In this document: positions 1 through 12,023 of the stretch, in pieces
How the letters are laid out: every line of letters begins with the position of its first letter
Position numbering within the stretch: the stretch's first letter is position 1
NCBI GenBank assembly: GCA_017654935.2
Contig: CM065699.1
Location: 10,279,622-10,343,621 of the forward strand
From: Phymorhynchus buccinoides
Lineage: Eukaryota; Mollusca; Gastropoda; Neogastropoda; Raphitomidae
Direction of reading: 5' to 3'
Length of the DNA: 64,000 nucleotides
Translations under genes and position numbers: made by a program
Notes under the pieces: generated by a model
What the model saw: the letters and a program-made list of their open reading frames with translations, nothing else
Told to the model about the DNA's origin: nothing
Database searches by the model: none

Positions 1-86
1 AGGTAGGGGTGAGCGCTGTAGAATGCGGCATGTTCCGCTCGCCCGATTGTGTTCAACAGACGCCACACACTGGGCTGACCTGATAT

Positions 87-186
87 CGTGTACACACACA
101 CACACACACAGACAGTCAAACACACTCACAATCACACACAAGTGCATGCGCACACAGAGACACAGACACACACACATTATGTGCAT

Positions 187-235
<49 letters not shown>

Positions 236-358
236 TACACACACATACACACACACACACAGTACACACACACACACACACAGACAGTCAAACACACTCA
301 CAGTCACACACAAGTGCATGCGCACACAGAGACACAGACACACACACATTATGTGCAT

Positions 359-391
<33 letters not shown>

Positions 392-415
392 TACACACAC
401 ATACACACACACACA

Positions 416-489
<74 letters not shown>

Positions 490-554
490 TACACACACAC
501 ACACACACACACACATACACACACACACACAGTACACACACACACACACACAAA
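87..554. repeat. (CA)n microsatellite with a duplicated ~172 bp block
   Basis: Almost pure CA/TG dinucleotide DNA. A non-repetitive stretch (CAGACAGTCAAACACACTCA and following) occurs at about 109-188 and again at about 281-360, so the locus grew by block duplication as well as by slippage. The long open frames on both strands are low-complexity artefacts (Thr-His or Cys-Val runs), not genes. Confidence 0.95.
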
Positions 555-729
555 GATTAAAAGATTGTTTAATCCTTCAACCCCTTTCGGGGCATAGAAG
601 ACTTGAAACAAATCGAGTAAATACAAGTGGAACAATACAAAATGGTTAGAAAAAGACAACTCCAATATAATTAGCACATCAAATACAATAACACGCAATT
701 TTACTAAGCATTAGAAATGACGCTAAATT

Positions 730-730
<1 letters not shown>

Positions 731-814
<84 letters not shown>

Positions 815-841
815 CATGAGATAGCGTTGTAAAATTCAGCA

Positions 842-886
<45 letters not shown>

Positions 887-970
887 CATGAGATAGCGTT
901 GTAAAATTCAGCATGCTTTGCTCGCCTAATTGTGTTCAACAGACAGCATACAAGAAGCTGGCCTGATTGG
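731..970. repeat. Two (CA)n tracts with duplicated flank
   Basis: CA runs at 735-810 and 843-881 are each followed by the same ~33 bp flank (CATGTACATGAGATAGCGTT...). The sequence at 898-967 also resembles bases 1-85 of the window, so this is a tandemly duplicated microsatellite unit. No coding content was seen. Confidence 0.85.
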
Positions 971-1004
971 CTTCTTCTTCTTCTTCATTCGCTCAGAGTT
1001 TCCT

Positions 1005-1255
1005 GTCACATGAGTAGATGCGTCATGCTGCCGTTATGCGCCTAACTAAGAAATACGCCCAGCATGTCCGACTTCGGCTGAAGAAAATCTTTGTAAGAAA
1101 TTATAGAAAAAAAGGCAGGAGAATGGACCAGTAAGATAGAAAGATAGCGGATCACAGTAAGCAAAAGGGAAAAAGCAGAGTCAAAGAGGGTGACAGATTA
1201 GAGGAAGCTACAAGCACAGAACTTCCAGAAGGTGGGGGAACTATTTGTATGAAAG
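1005..1255 (+). repeat. Dispersed repeat family R1, copy 1
   Basis: Anonymous interspersed repeat. Matching copies lie at about 19735-20125 (reverse orientation) and 23975-24370 (forward). Shared landmarks are a 'GATGCGTCATGCTGCCGTTA' stretch, 'AAAAAAAGGCAGGAGAATG', and a terminal 'GAACTTCCAGAA..GTGG.GGAACTATT'. It is followed by a poly-G run (about 1277-1299). Class is unknown; no ORF. Confidence 0.75.
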
Positions 1256-1511
1256 ACCCCCCGGTATCCCCATGGTGGGGGGGGGGGGGGGGGGGGGGCT
1301 GATTGGCTGATATCACACAGACAGACAGACAAGCAGAGAAACATATGAGTTATTACTGTAAAATGTACCATGCTCATCATCCACATTATCATACTGTTTT
1401 AACTGGGATTCAGAAGGACATGTTTGCAGGCGACGAGATCTAGATCCTTTACATACTAAAATATACATCTGTTTTTAGTCTCATATTTCTGCTGCATACA
1501 GAAAGAAAGTA

Positions 1512-1919
1512 GAGTGGAACCTCCCTAGTATCCCTTTCACCGCCAATGTCGCATTTTTGCACCACAATGGTTTTAACACCCATGTCACCAAAAGGCATCA
1601 AATTAGAGCCTGTTATCCGAAAACCCTATTGTCTTAATTGGGAGGTAAGGATAGGCCTTACTTTATACATGTTACTGAGGAATTCCCAATATTGCAGATA
1701 AATTATTTTTGTTTATCTAGCTAATGTAAGGGTATTTGGGGGTTGAGAAATGGCTGGCGGCGAAGGGTTAAGATCTTGAAAAATCATCCAAAATAAGGTC
1801 TTAAGTGCCCAGGGGAGGGAGTTGTAACAGGGAGGTAATTTTAATACTTACAAAGAAGGGCAATGTCTCAGAGAAGTAGGTCATAAGTGGGAGGGAGTCT
1901 TAATAGGGAGGTTCCACTG
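1512..1919. mobile_element. Tc1/pogo-type non-autonomous DNA element (TA target)
   Basis: Ends are inverted: left GAGTGGAACCTCCCTA, right TAGGGAGGTTCCACTG, flanked by TA at 1510-1511 and 1920-1921. The interior is non-coding and carries a nested piggyBac-type MITE. TA target and CAGTGGAACC-like ends fit the pogo/Tc1 superfamily; the assignment is by ends only. Confidence 0.6.
1532..1767 (+). mobile_element. piggyBac-type MITE (TTAA family), copy 1, nested
   Basis: Member of the commonest MITE family in the window: termini CCCTTTCACCGCCA and TGGCGG(C/T)GAAAGGG flanked by TTAA. Here the right TTAA (1768-1771) is intact, while the left flank has decayed to TATC. Other copies start near 9885, 23183, 37582, 37835, 50575, 51452 and 58363. 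Confidence 0.8.
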
Positions 1920-2111
1920 TACTACCTAAGAACCAAACAGCTTGAAAACGATGACAGAGAGAGGGAGGGAGAGAGAGAGAGAGAGAGAGAGAGACACAGT
2001 GAGACGGAGAAACAGACAGAGATTTCCAATGAGGACACAATAAATGTCAAAACAAAAAACATGTCCCGAGGCCCCCGGTCATAGGCCATTGACCTATTAA
2101 CATTGAAAATG

Positions 2112-2241
2112 TCATTTTATGTTCTCCCCTGTCAACAGACCTGTGTAGTCGATGTCATCGTAGCGCAGCCCTGGCAGAGTCACGTGAGCTTCGTGCTGCT
2201 CCTTGTCCACCTCAATGCGCAGGTTGAGTGAGGGGTAGGCC
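2112..2241 (-). CDS. Orphan terminal coding exon, unknown protein
   Basis: On the minus strand a good 3' splice site (TACTGTGCAG) opens a 130 bp frame that stops with TGA at 2114-2112. It encodes about 42 C-terminal residues, including LRIEVDKEQHEAHVTLPG and LRYDDIDYTGLLTG. Non-repetitive composition and complex amino acid use suggest a real last exon. I recognise no family. Upstream exons would lie to the right on this strand, but none was found before gene A's 3' end at 24379, so they may be distant, inside unrecognised sequence, or lost. A pseudogene remnant is possible. Confidence 0.45.
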
Positions 2242-2675
2242 CTGCACAGTAGTATAACACAATACAATATGGAACAGTGTAGAATGTAGGTAAAAAAAAA
2301 CCTAACTTTTGGCAAGATTTGTTTTTCAACTGCACTTGCCCAGAGGGGTAGGTCATCGAGCTTGCCACCTGCCCGACATTTATGATTGCCTGCCCTGGGC
2401 GGTTGGGCATCCGTTACTGTCCTGCCCTGGATGGTCCCCAAAGGCCAGCTAATCTCCAAGGCTGCAGCACAGAGCCGTGCAATGGCCAAGGCCTCCTAGT
2501 ATGGGAGTCACAGTCTCTCACAAAAGTCTAAGCTGTAGAACTAGATCATTGATGATTGATCGCTAAGCTCTTGTTCTAATTTTACGATTGGCAACACAAC
2601 TCTCTGTCAAGTCAAGTCAAAATGATCTTTATTGAGGGTTAAAGAATAAGCTAACAAGGCTTTTTTTCATCCTGC

Positions 2676-2679
<4 letters not shown>

Positions 2680-2737
<58 letters not shown>

Positions 2738-2791
2738 AGTGCGTGCGTGCGTGCGTGCGTGCATGCGGGGGGGGGGGGGGGGGGGGGGGGC
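2680..2791. repeat. (GT)n followed by a poly-G tract
   Basis: GT repeat (2680-2732), a GTGC variant, then an uninterrupted G run of about 24 nt (2767-2790). No gene. Confidence 0.95.
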
Positions 2792-3224
2792 GCACGCACA
2801 TATGATGTATGTGATTGTACAAGTTTGCAACTTACAAATTGTAAGTGTTTATTTAGCAATTCAATAACTCTCTCTCTCTCTCTCCATTGCTGCAAAGAAT
2901 TCTTCGATAAACCCGAGTACCTGGGTCTCGCAGGAATGGAACGAGTAGCAAGGTCTCGCTACTTAGCGGCGACGTATATATACGTCAGAGGCAAGTACTG
3001 AAGCGCTATAGAGGACGTATACTAATATAGGCACTGAAGAGGTTAATTAAAATTTTAAATTGTTGTCTTGATGAAATGACAGTCTACTTTTTTTTTATTG
3101 GCCATAGACCTTTCTTCTTCTTGTTCTTCCAGTAATGTCTACCTGTCGTTTATTGGCAATCATTAACATATACAGGGGTTCAAAGACGAAGATGCGCAGC
3201 ACGGGATGAGACAGGATTTGAGAA

Positions 3225-3302
3225 ATATAATAATAATAATAATAACAATGGGAATTTATATAGCGCTCTTTCTCACATGAGCTCAGTGCGCTTTACATTG
3301 AT
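3225..3302 (-). repeat. L2/CR1-like 3' tail (reverse orientation)
   Basis: (AAT)n followed by 'TTTATATAGCGCTCTTTCTC' and 'GCGCTTTACATTG', the reverse complement of the 'AAAGCGCTTTGGG...GCGCTATATAAAT' tail seen elsewhere in this window. A short 3' end of an L2-like LINE or its SINE partner. Confidence 0.6.
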
Positions 3303-3386
3303 AACAAGAACATTAAAGGCAAACAAATAATGAATCATTAGAAAGTGAAATACACATGATGATTGCACACAACGTTCTGTTACTTC

Positions 3387-3388
<2 letters not shown>

Positions 3389-3452
<64 letters not shown>

Positions 3453-3600
3453 TACACACACACGCGTACGTGTGCGCACATGTACATACACACGCATGTA
3501 CGCACGCCTGTATGTATGCAGGCACACACACACATACATGCACAAACACACACACACATGAACGCACGCACGCACACATATGACATACACACACATTATA
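3389..3600. repeat. (TC)n/(CA)n compound microsatellite
   Basis: Short CT run, then (CA)n with CACGCA/CATACA interruptions. Low-complexity frames here are not genes. The following 3600-4080 is AT-rich with a poly-C run (3899-3920) and nothing else recognised. Confidence 0.9.
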
Positions 3601-4083
3601 CAAGAGTAAAATAGTTACAATATGGAAATTCTAAGAAGAAACATAGACCACATTCACATTCTCAATCAAGTTTGAATACAATACTGCAACATCAAATAAA
3701 ATCATATACTGCCATCGACATACCAATTACATGACTAATTATAATTAATAGACAAATTCCGCAATAACAAAAATACCCTTCTACCTCATTTACAAGCATT
3801 TAAAGTTTACAAGGCGTAGACATTCTCGATTCTGCATACGAATGATAAAATATTTGTAAATACATTTTTTTTTACAAGATTTATGCAATGAAACGGACCC
3901 CCCCCCCCCCCCCCCCCCCCCACCTCACACACAAACACTAATCAATCATAATATGTCTGAAACAATATATTATTAGATATTGAAAGGATATGAAGAGAGT
4001 AATTTAAAAAGTGTGATGTACTCCACAAATTTGGAGGAATTTTATTAAGATTTGAAATCAATACACAAAAGCCTATTAGTTCA

Positions 4084-4165
4084 TTGATATCACTAGAAAT
4101 TAAGCGCTTAGAGCTTAAACTTGAAGTGCTATATAAATTTTGTTAAATAATAATAATAATAATAT
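4084..4165 (+). repeat. L2-like 3' tail with (AAT)n
   Basis: 'AAGCGCTTAGAGCTTAAACT' and 'GTGCTATATAAATTTTGTTA' followed by an (AAT)n tail, the typical terminus of this LINE/SINE group. Confidence 0.55.
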
Positions 4166-4198
4166 ATCAAGAGGACAAAAGGAACCGAAAAAAAAAAG

Positions 4199-4385
4199 GT
4201 GTTTTACATCCTCTCAGTCTGGAACAGACGCATATGGGACATTTGTAAATACAAATATGGTGGGAACGATACTGGATGCAATGCCCGGAGGCAGTGCAAC
4301 ACCAGTAAAGTCCCAATTTTTTAACAATACAGATAAGTGTAGCAGTAACCACGCCTCGGTTAAACCTCATCGGCTATGGTACCGC
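4199..4385 (-). repeat. Dispersed repeat family R2, copy 1
   Basis: About 180 bp unit; reverse-orientation match to 7307-7478 and 7751-7952. Landmarks are 'TCGGGACTTTACTGG', 'CTGCCTCCGGGCATTGCCTC' and 'GGACGTAAA.CACCATTTTCG'. It has no coding capacity and its class is unknown. Confidence 0.75.
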
Positions 4386-4584
4386 CACATGTATAATATG
4401 TGTATATGAGGGCAAAAGGCTTCAAACATAAGCCTATAGTGCCAAATTGCTATGCTATAAGTTCAGGTAGGTATTAAATATTACAGTGATCGCGCTAGGA
4501 ATTTTCAAAACCAGTCCCCTCACAGACAATGCCTCCCAACAACCAGTGTTGTTGTTGTTGTTGTTGTTGATCCCTGGCTTAACG

Positions 4585-4865
4585 ACTCCAGGGATCATCC
4601 CAACAGCCAGAGCACTTGAACAATTCAGTACAAATGCACCAGCTAGGGATGAGAACATTACATGTGTGACCGTTTTTGATTACCCCGCCATGTGGGCAGC
4701 CACACTCTGTCTTTGGGGGATTTTAGACCGATGATGTTATGCTGGGAGCTTGTCATGGCTTAAGACAATCCCCACACAACCATTCAGAGCATAACAACAT
4801 TTTGATGTAGCCTTGGCGTTCTAGCTTATGTCAACTGGTCTGACACAGCCTCATGCTAAGGCAAA
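4585..4865 (-). repeat. Dispersed repeat family R3 (reverse copy)
   Basis: Inverted match to about 21290-21540: 'GGGATCATCCCAACAGCC', 'TGTGGGCAGCCACACTC', 'CAACATTTTGATGTAGCCTTGG'. At 21.4-21.8 kb part of the same unit is expanded in tandem. Preceded by (GTT)n at 4551-4569. Confidence 0.75.
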
Positions 4866-5139
4866 CAACCAGTATCAAAACCAGTCCATGGGAAACAAAA
4901 TCCAGTGAAAACCACAGTACCAAAGCCTCTGCTAGGACAATTTATCAGTCCTAGCAAAAAATTATCAGTCCCTGGGATTGACATTGGTGACATTTTTTTT
5001 AATTAGATAATCATTTGCTGTTTTAATATGAGATGAAAAGATGAACGTGGCTGAGTATTTTGTAGGCTTGAAATGGGTGGCGGAGGGGTTGAGTACATTT
5101 TAGTGAGATGCAAGACAGAAGGAGGAGTAAGTCATGCAC

Positions 5140-5235
5140 AACTTTCTTTCACAGTATCTGGGCAAGACCAATCCGGCTACCGTAGCGGTCCCCGGGGACA
5201 AACCCCGATCGGTACAGCTCCTACCCTTCATTCAC
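5140..5235 (+). repeat. Short interspersed repeat family R4, copy 1
   Basis: About 90 bp shared with 36810-36905, including 'CAAGACCAATCCGGCTACCG' and 'CGG.ACAGCTCC..CCCTTCATT'. Could be a SINE or a small conserved MITE core. Confidence 0.65.
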
Positions 5236-5332
5236 CAATCAGCAATGCTACTCATTGACTGATTGAGTCATTGCACTCACTCAATTTATTCATAGTATCA
5301 TACTCATTTACAACTCATACTAGTATTTTACG

Positions 5333-5962
<630 letters not shown>

Positions 5963-6844
5963 TGATACTGTGACTGTGATACTTCTTCTTCTTCTTCGCA
6001 GTACGCAGCCACAATCAACACACTGATTATTATGCCACGGAACCGGGGAGGTTCATCCACATATATGCCGGAAGAAATGGCCAGGAGGCCGAAGATTAAA
6101 GAAAGAGGAGAGAGGACGGACAAAAGGAAAACGCCTAGCTTGATGGGAATCTGCAGGGGAGGGGGGGGGGGAGAGGGGGGAATGGAGAGGGGGGGGAGGG
6201 AGGGGGGCTTTTACTTAGTTGTTAAGACTGATGTCCCCTCTGTCTCCGGAATCCCCTCTGTCTCCGGAATCTGTATAGTTTTAAATGCCCCAAATGGTCT
6301 TAAATCTCTATTTTTCTCTCTCTCTCTCCCCTCTGTCTCTGACTCAAGTCTGAGTGATGACCCCTCTGAGAACTTACTTAGTCAGTGTCTTAGTAAGTTA
6401 ATTAGGAACCAATAAAGAAGAAGAAGAAAAATAAACAGTCTAAACATTGAAGACTTTGATAAAGGAGATTTAGATGTACAGGTGCATTGCATAAAGCTGT
6501 CTTACCGAAGTAACCGCTGCAGACGACTTGCTGAAGTTGTCATTGTTTAGGCTAACATGTAACATCAGAAGTTTTTGTTTTTCTTACCAGGGGACGTCAC
6601 TAGCACAAATAATTCTTTGATTAATTTTGGCTTATTTACCTTAGGCGCGCCGTGCACACGTCGCGTGCACATCTGTCGCTCGTGTGTGTGCGTGCGTAAT
6701 TTATCCTACATGCCCCAAAAGACGTCAAGTACGGAAAAAGTGAAATTTGTGAATGTCGCAAATACACACTTTCGCTACAATCTGTAGCGAGCGACAGATT
6801 TGCACGCGACATGCTATACTTTGTCTTGGGATAGGCCTATGTTA

Positions 6845-6918
6845 TAATAATTGTGGACATTTATAAAGCGCTCTACTCCCTTTGCAGGGAGCTCAGAGCG
6901 CTGTACATTAACATTGAG
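6845..6918 (-). repeat. L2-like 3' tail (reverse)
   Basis: 'ATAATAATTG..CATTTATAAAGCGCTCTACTC' and 'AGCGCTGTACATTAACATTG' match the other tails in the window. 6920-7180 is AT-rich with a poly-G run near 7122-7141. Confidence 0.55.
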
Positions 6919-7306
6919 CTAAACACTGAAAACAATGAGTAATGCCTACACGTACACACAAGACATCATTGGCAGAAGAAGAAGAAAAATAAAATAAAAT
7001 AAAGCATTATGTGATTATATGGGCCTAATATTATGAAAAGATAGAAACACACATCATAATACATATAAACAGCAAAATAGGTTTACATTACTTACAACAA
7101 AGACAGTGCTTACAATGAGGAGGGGGGGGGGGGGGGGGGGGTGGTGATAAATAATTTCTACGCACATGGTATAAATACTAACTACACTATAGCGACCAAA
7201 AGTTAAGGCCCAGAAAGACAATTAATCGTCTCCGAAAACTCACAAACTCAATAAAACGCACCCAGCTCATAACAAAACTGAATTTATTCTTTTAACATAT
7301 TACCCG

Positions 7307-7478
7307 AGGCGTGGTTACCGCTACACCTATCTGTATTAATTTTAAAAAATCGGGACTTTACTGGTTTCGTACTGCCTCCGGGCATTGCCTCCAGTATTGT
7401 TCCCACCATATTTGTATAAAATGTCCCATATGTGTCTTATTCGGACCAAGAGGACGTAAAACACCATTTTCGTCGTCT
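7307..7478 (+). repeat. Repeat family R2, copy 2 (inside foldback arm)
   Basis: Forward copy of the R2 unit, from 'GAGGCGTGGTTACCGCTAC' to 'CACCATTTTCGTC'. It splits the left arm of the surrounding foldback element. Confidence 0.7.
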
Positions 7479-7750
7479 TTTAACATATGTTCATTAAAGA
7501 AAATCACTAATCAGAGCGAGTTCAGTCAACAAAATGCCCCTTTCAACAACTTCCCCCTCCTCTTGAAAAGTCACACATTCAGAATCAATGCACTTTGGAA
7601 CAGTCAGTAATGTGGGTTTTTTGTGGGTTTTCTGTCTGTCCCAATGATATCTCCCGAACCGCTTCAAATTTTGTGTGGTGATGTGTCACCATGAGAGGAA
7701 GGCATCCGCGCAAAAAACACCCCCCAAAACAACATTATATATATTTGTGG

Positions 7751-7952
7751 CGGTGCCATAGACGATGAGGTTTAACTGAGGCGGGGTCACCGCTACAGCT
7801 ATATCTGTATTAAATTAAAAAATCGGGACTTTACTGGTTTCGTACTGCCTCCGGGCATTGCCTCCAGTATTGTTCCCACCATATTTGTATTTACAAATGT
7901 CCCATATGTGTCCGATTCAGACCAAGAGGACGTAAAGCACCATTTTCGTCAC
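7751..7952 (+). repeat. Repeat family R2, copy 3 (inside foldback arm)
   Basis: Second forward R2 copy, extended at its start by 'TGCCATAGACGATGAGGTTT'. It lies in the right arm. Same orientation in both arms means independent insertions rather than part of the palindrome. Confidence 0.7.
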
Positions 7953-8370
7953 CCAAACAAAATTCAGTAATGTGTACTGACTGTTCCAAAGTGCATTGAT
8001 TCTGAGTGTGACTTTTCAAGAGGAGGGGGAAGTTGAAAGGGGCATTTTGTTGACTGAACTCGTTCTGATTAATGATTTTTTGAAATGAACTTAATGTTAA
8101 AAGAATAAATTCAGTTTTGTTATGAGCTGGGTGCGTTTTATTGAGTTCGTGAGTTTTCGGAGATGATTGTCTTTCTGGGCCTTAACTTTTGGTCGCTAGT
8201 GTATTATGTTATAAAACTGTCTAAGTCTACTAGGCCTATATATCTTAACCAGCCGCACTAGGCATCTATATATATTATTTATACTTATATTTGATCAGTT
8301 GTCTATCGTGTGCACGTGAGGGAAGATTGAATAAGAGGTTTGTGCTGTGTTTTGTGGTACGCGTGTGTGA

Positions 8371-8603
8371 GTGTGTGTTGTGTGTGTGTGTGAGCATGCA
8401 TGTGTGCTTGTGTGTGTTTTGGTTTTGTGGGTTGTGTGTGCACGCATGTGTGTGTGTGTAAGTCTGTGTTTGTGTGCGTGTCTGTCTGCGTGCGTACGTT
8501 TTTGTGTGAGGGTGTTTGTGTGTGTGTTGGTGTATGTGGTCAGTCCATGCGGCTATGTTGCTGTGGCTTACCGAATGGGGTATGAACGAGTTGGCGTCGA
8601 TAA

Positions 8604-8644
<41 letters not shown>

Positions 8645-8665
8645 CGTGTTAGAGAGAGAGAGAGA
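8371..8665. repeat. GT-rich simple sequence and (GA)n
   Basis: Interrupted GT/TG repeats with (GT)n at 8608-8632 and GA at 8651-8668. Low-complexity frames only. Confidence 0.85.
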
Positions 8666-8739
8666 GAGTTGCTTTGTATATGCGCTGTTGCTGGTTGGTG
8701 TCACTCTTGAATGCTGTTTTTGTTGTCTGTTGATGAATC

Positions 8740-8818
8740 ATTGATTGTAAAGCGCTTTGGGTTCATCTGAGGTACAGCGCTATATAAATGTACAATTATT
8801 ATTATTATTATATTATTA
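8740..8818 (+). repeat. L2-like 3' tail with (ATT)n
   Basis: 'TTGTAAAGCGCTTTGGGTTC', then 'ACAGCGCTATATAAATGTAC' and an ATT-repeat tail. A 3' fragment of an L2/CR1-like LINE or its SINE. Confidence 0.65.
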
Positions 8819-9478
8819 CCCAAGGTACCACCAATAGAACCATCAAATTGATGATGTTGGTTTGAAGAAAGATAGAAGAAAAGGGTTCTTGACATTCATT
8901 TATATTTGAACCGGTCTCAGAAACACGGTTTCTCAAATACTCATCCGAAAGACTATTTCTAACAGAGACTTTTTACATCCCTGTGAAATTCGAGCAACGA
9001 TATTTTGGAGCTGCGAAAGTGTACTTAAATTTATTATCTTTCGAATTATGGTTCTAATATATAACGACCAAATATTACTTTTTATCTATTTTTTCCGTTT
9101 CACTTTTTCAAATAATTATCAAATAGAATCAATGAAACGTACAATTAATTATTTATTGCATTTGTAATAAGACATAAATACTCACAGTTGATAGTAGCTA
9201 TGTTATTATGTGATGGTAATATCGTGCAAAGTAAAATGAATAATAGTCTCCCTTGAACACTTGCTTTTCTTATGTTACTCTTTGGAGGAAGTTGATGCGT
9301 GTTGAAGGCAGCGTAACTATGTCAGTCTCTTTCTCTCTGATTAAATTTGTTGGAAGAAAATTACGTTAGGCACTTCCTCAAACCCCTTCTATAAGTTCTA
9401 ACATAAAAGCGTCATTGGAGAGAGAGAGTTGCAATCATGGTAAAAAATGACTGGCGACTAGGCCTAGAAGTCTAAGAA

Positions 9479-9531
<53 letters not shown>

Positions 9532-9755
9532 AGTGGATGACAACGAACCGAAATTCCCGATTAGCTGAAAGGCCGATGGACATTTATGATCTACTGTAGG
9601 TCTGCGGATGTAATTTTCCCACGAAGAAAGATTATAAGATATATTTGTTTTGTTTCAGAAAATGGAAAGTTGAAAAGTATAATTACAGTCGTCTCCCATT
9701 GCATGTTTTGGTTTATCATTTAAATATATATGAATAAATAATAAGTATGAGCGTT

Positions 9756-9827
9756 GGGGATATAGCTCAGTGGTAGAGCATTCGACTGCAGATCGAGAGG
9801 TCCCTGGTTCGAACCCGGGTGTCCCCT
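9756..9827 (+). tRNA. tRNA-Cys (anticodon GCA), copy 1
   Basis: A 72 nt cloverleaf without intron. Acceptor GGGGATA pairs with TGTCCCC, followed by U73, the cysteine discriminator. The anticodon loop CTGCAGA gives GCA at 9788-9790. B box GGTTCGAAC and a pol III T-run terminator at 9830-9835 are present. Its sequence equals the second copy at 17057-17128, so both are probably functional. CCA is not encoded, as expected in eukaryotes. Confidence 0.97.
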
Positions 9828-9884
9828 ACTTTTTTGGTTTCAAGGCTTCTGATTTTCCACGCTCACCCATGTTTACAGTTTTAA

Positions 9885-10148
9885 CCCTTTCACCGCCAGC
9901 CATATTTCAGCCAAAATCATAGCCAGTGTATATACACAGGCTCTGGCCAAAATCTTCCATTAAATTTACCTGGGTAGAGACAAAATCCATCTGCAGTATT
10001 GGGGATTCTTCTGTAAAATAAGGTCTATCCTTGCTTCCCAAAACTAAGACAATAGGGTCTTTGGATAATAGACCCCAATTTGATGCCTTTTAGTGACATA
10101 GGTGTTAGATGACTGTGGTGCTAAAATGCGACTTTGGCGGTGAAAGGG
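9885..10148 (-). mobile_element. piggyBac-type MITE, copy 2, with empty-site control
   Basis: 264 bp with CCCTTTCACCGCCA termini, bounded by TTAA at 9881-9884 and 10149-10152. The duplicate locus at 17.18 kb has a single TTAA at the same position and no insert, which documents the target duplication directly. Confidence 0.92.
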
Positions 10149-10399
10149 TTAATGGGTATTTTCACCCCCAGTTTCAAACTTTAAAGGGTCAAGTAAGTAA
10201 ACAACACTTACACAGACAAGCGCGCGCGCGCACGTGCATGCACCCAACACACTCTTTTCACTCGCACACATACTGACCACTTTTTGTGTGTGTCACGTAC
10301 CCTTGTTTTTGTTTTTGACGAACAACCTGTTTCTTCTTCTGTGTCTTCAAATTTTATTTTATCACTTGCCAGACTGGTGGCATGTTGACGAAAGGAATA

Positions 10400-11454
10400 C
10401 AGTACACCCCGCTTATAGTAAAGTGCAGGGGAGCAAGGCTTTTCCTTTACTATAACAGGTTTTTCTTATAAACGATGTTCGGATATAGTAAAGTTTTGAT
10501 GGTATTTTTTATCTTATCCGATGACGTTTTTCAAAGTCAAAGCTAACGTAAAATACTAAATATAAACCCATCATCAAATCAAAATACAGCAAAACTCGGT
10601 CATAAGAAAATCGAAGGGAGATGATGTTTTGTTTATCCAAGTTTTCTTATATCCGAAACTCAGATATAAGAAAACATTTTGAAGTTTTTTCCCTTGTCTC
10701 TCTACCACCAACACAAAAGTACTCATATTTTTTTCTTCTGCTCAACATTTATTTTGCACAGAATACTGAAGGAAAGTATGGAATAAAGGAACAAAAACAA
10801 CTCAATTAGTCTTGTAATCTATTACCTGTACTGTTCAGAATGTCTGTGACACAACTGGTTTGATGTAAACTTTCCCTTTTTGGAACGACTTCAATTTTCT
10901 CGGAACATCCTTTCAGTTCAGGTCCAACTCACTTTTAAAGACACACTGACCCAACATGATTAAATCCCTAGTTTTTTTCTGGGTAGCTGTGATCCACATA
11001 CAAATTCCCCCAACTTGAAATTGAGGCTGCTCTTTAAAATGATGTTTCGTTTTCAATTTGGGGGCATTTGTATGGGAGTCAAACCTGGTCAAAACAAGAT
11101 TTTGTACCAGCTATAAGAAAGAAAACAGGTGGAACCCGTGATTTTGACTCATGATCTGGGGGGTCTTTAAGAAAATGTTGTCAATGTAATTCGCTTATAA
11201 GTAAATATAACTCGCTTATAAGAAAATGAACTGCAAACCAACTCTCTTGTATGACATAATTTTCTTATATCCAAGTTTCCATTGCGGATGGGAGAAAAAA
11301 ATTGCTTGCTTATAACGGTGTTTTCTTATAAGCGAGTTTCTTATATCCCAGTTTTGATCATAGATAAGAAAGAAGAAGTTGGGCAGGGACATTTCTTTGC
11401 TTCATTGTAAGCGAGTTTTCTTATAAGCGAGTTTCTTATAAGCGGATTCGGCTG
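10400..11454. mobile_element. pogo-like non-autonomous element, ~1.05 kb
   Basis: Ends CAGTACACCCCGCTTATA and (reverse) CAGCCGAATCCGCTTATAAG lie next to TA on each side (10398-10399, 11455-11456). Inside are many 'TCTTATAAGCGAGTTT'-like motifs in both orientations. No transposase frame. Ends of the form CAG...CGCTTATAA are typical of pogo/Tigger relatives; assignment by ends only. Confidence 0.6.
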
Positions 11455-11539
11455 TATATATTTTTTTTTTCGGATTCATTTTTTCCCACTAAGCAATGAG
11501 GGGAAAGAAACATGTTTTGGAGTGCCTTTCAATTTCGTT

Positions 11540-11810
11540 GATGAAGGTGGGTAGAGGGAGTAGTGAGACTGTGACGCATACATTGATGACGTATTTACAA
11601 AGGTCAGGAAGAGGACAATTTTTTTTATTGCAAGGAAGAGGAATCACAAATGACTTTACCATATAGGAGTTTTTTAAAATTTTAATTATAACCCAGTTGT
11701 TATTATGGGTGGGTGGGGGGAGTGGTGAGACTGACGCATACATTGGAGACGTATTTACAAAGGTCACAAAGAGGACTTTTTTTTTATTGTAACCGAGGAG
11801 CCAGTCCTGT
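11540..11810. repeat. Imperfect tandem duplication (~175 bp unit)
   Basis: 'GTGAGACTG..GACGCATACAT' through 'GACGTATTTACAAAGGTCA' occurs twice (about 11560 and 11727), each followed by a T run and 'ATTATAACC.AGTTG'. No coding signal. Confidence 0.65.
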
Positions 11811-12023
11811 GGGGAACCAAAAGTAACTTTGCTATAGCAGTTTTTTTAAAATTATAACCGAGTTGCTACTATCCGAGGTCTATTAGGTAATAAGTGTTTG
11901 AGTCCACCCCCATCACAACTGGCGCTGCAAGAGCAGGATTTCAGGAACAAGGGGAAACTCAGACAGCGGTTAGCTAGGAAGACAGTGCAGCAGATCTACC
12001 TCCGCCCGTCCCGACGTCGACAC

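Larger units (their letters stand above)
7185..8201. mobile_element. Tc1/mariner-like foldback element, ~1.0 kb
   Basis: Terminal inverted repeats of about 115 bp begin CACTA(TA)GCGACCAAAAG and are bordered by TA (7183-7184 and 8202-8203). Inverted homology continues inward (7497-7610 pairs with about 7970-8075). Each arm is interrupted by a same-orientation copy of repeat family R2. No transposase frame is visible, so it is non-autonomous. Confidence 0.7.
8897..10398 (+). repeat. Direct duplication, copy 1 (contains tRNA-Cys)
   Basis: Closely matches 16220-17815 in the same orientation over its whole length, from 'ATTTATATTTGAACCGGTCT' to 'GGCATGTTGACGAAAGGAAT'. Differences are scattered substitutions, a variable (GA)n (9479-9528), a MITE present only here (9885-10148) and an insertion present only in copy 2. 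The duplication ends where a pogo-like element starts. Confidence 0.85.

Noticed and set aside
23..698. Long His/Thr and Cys/Val open frames on both strands
   Set aside because: Translation of (CA)n; no complexity, start context or homology.
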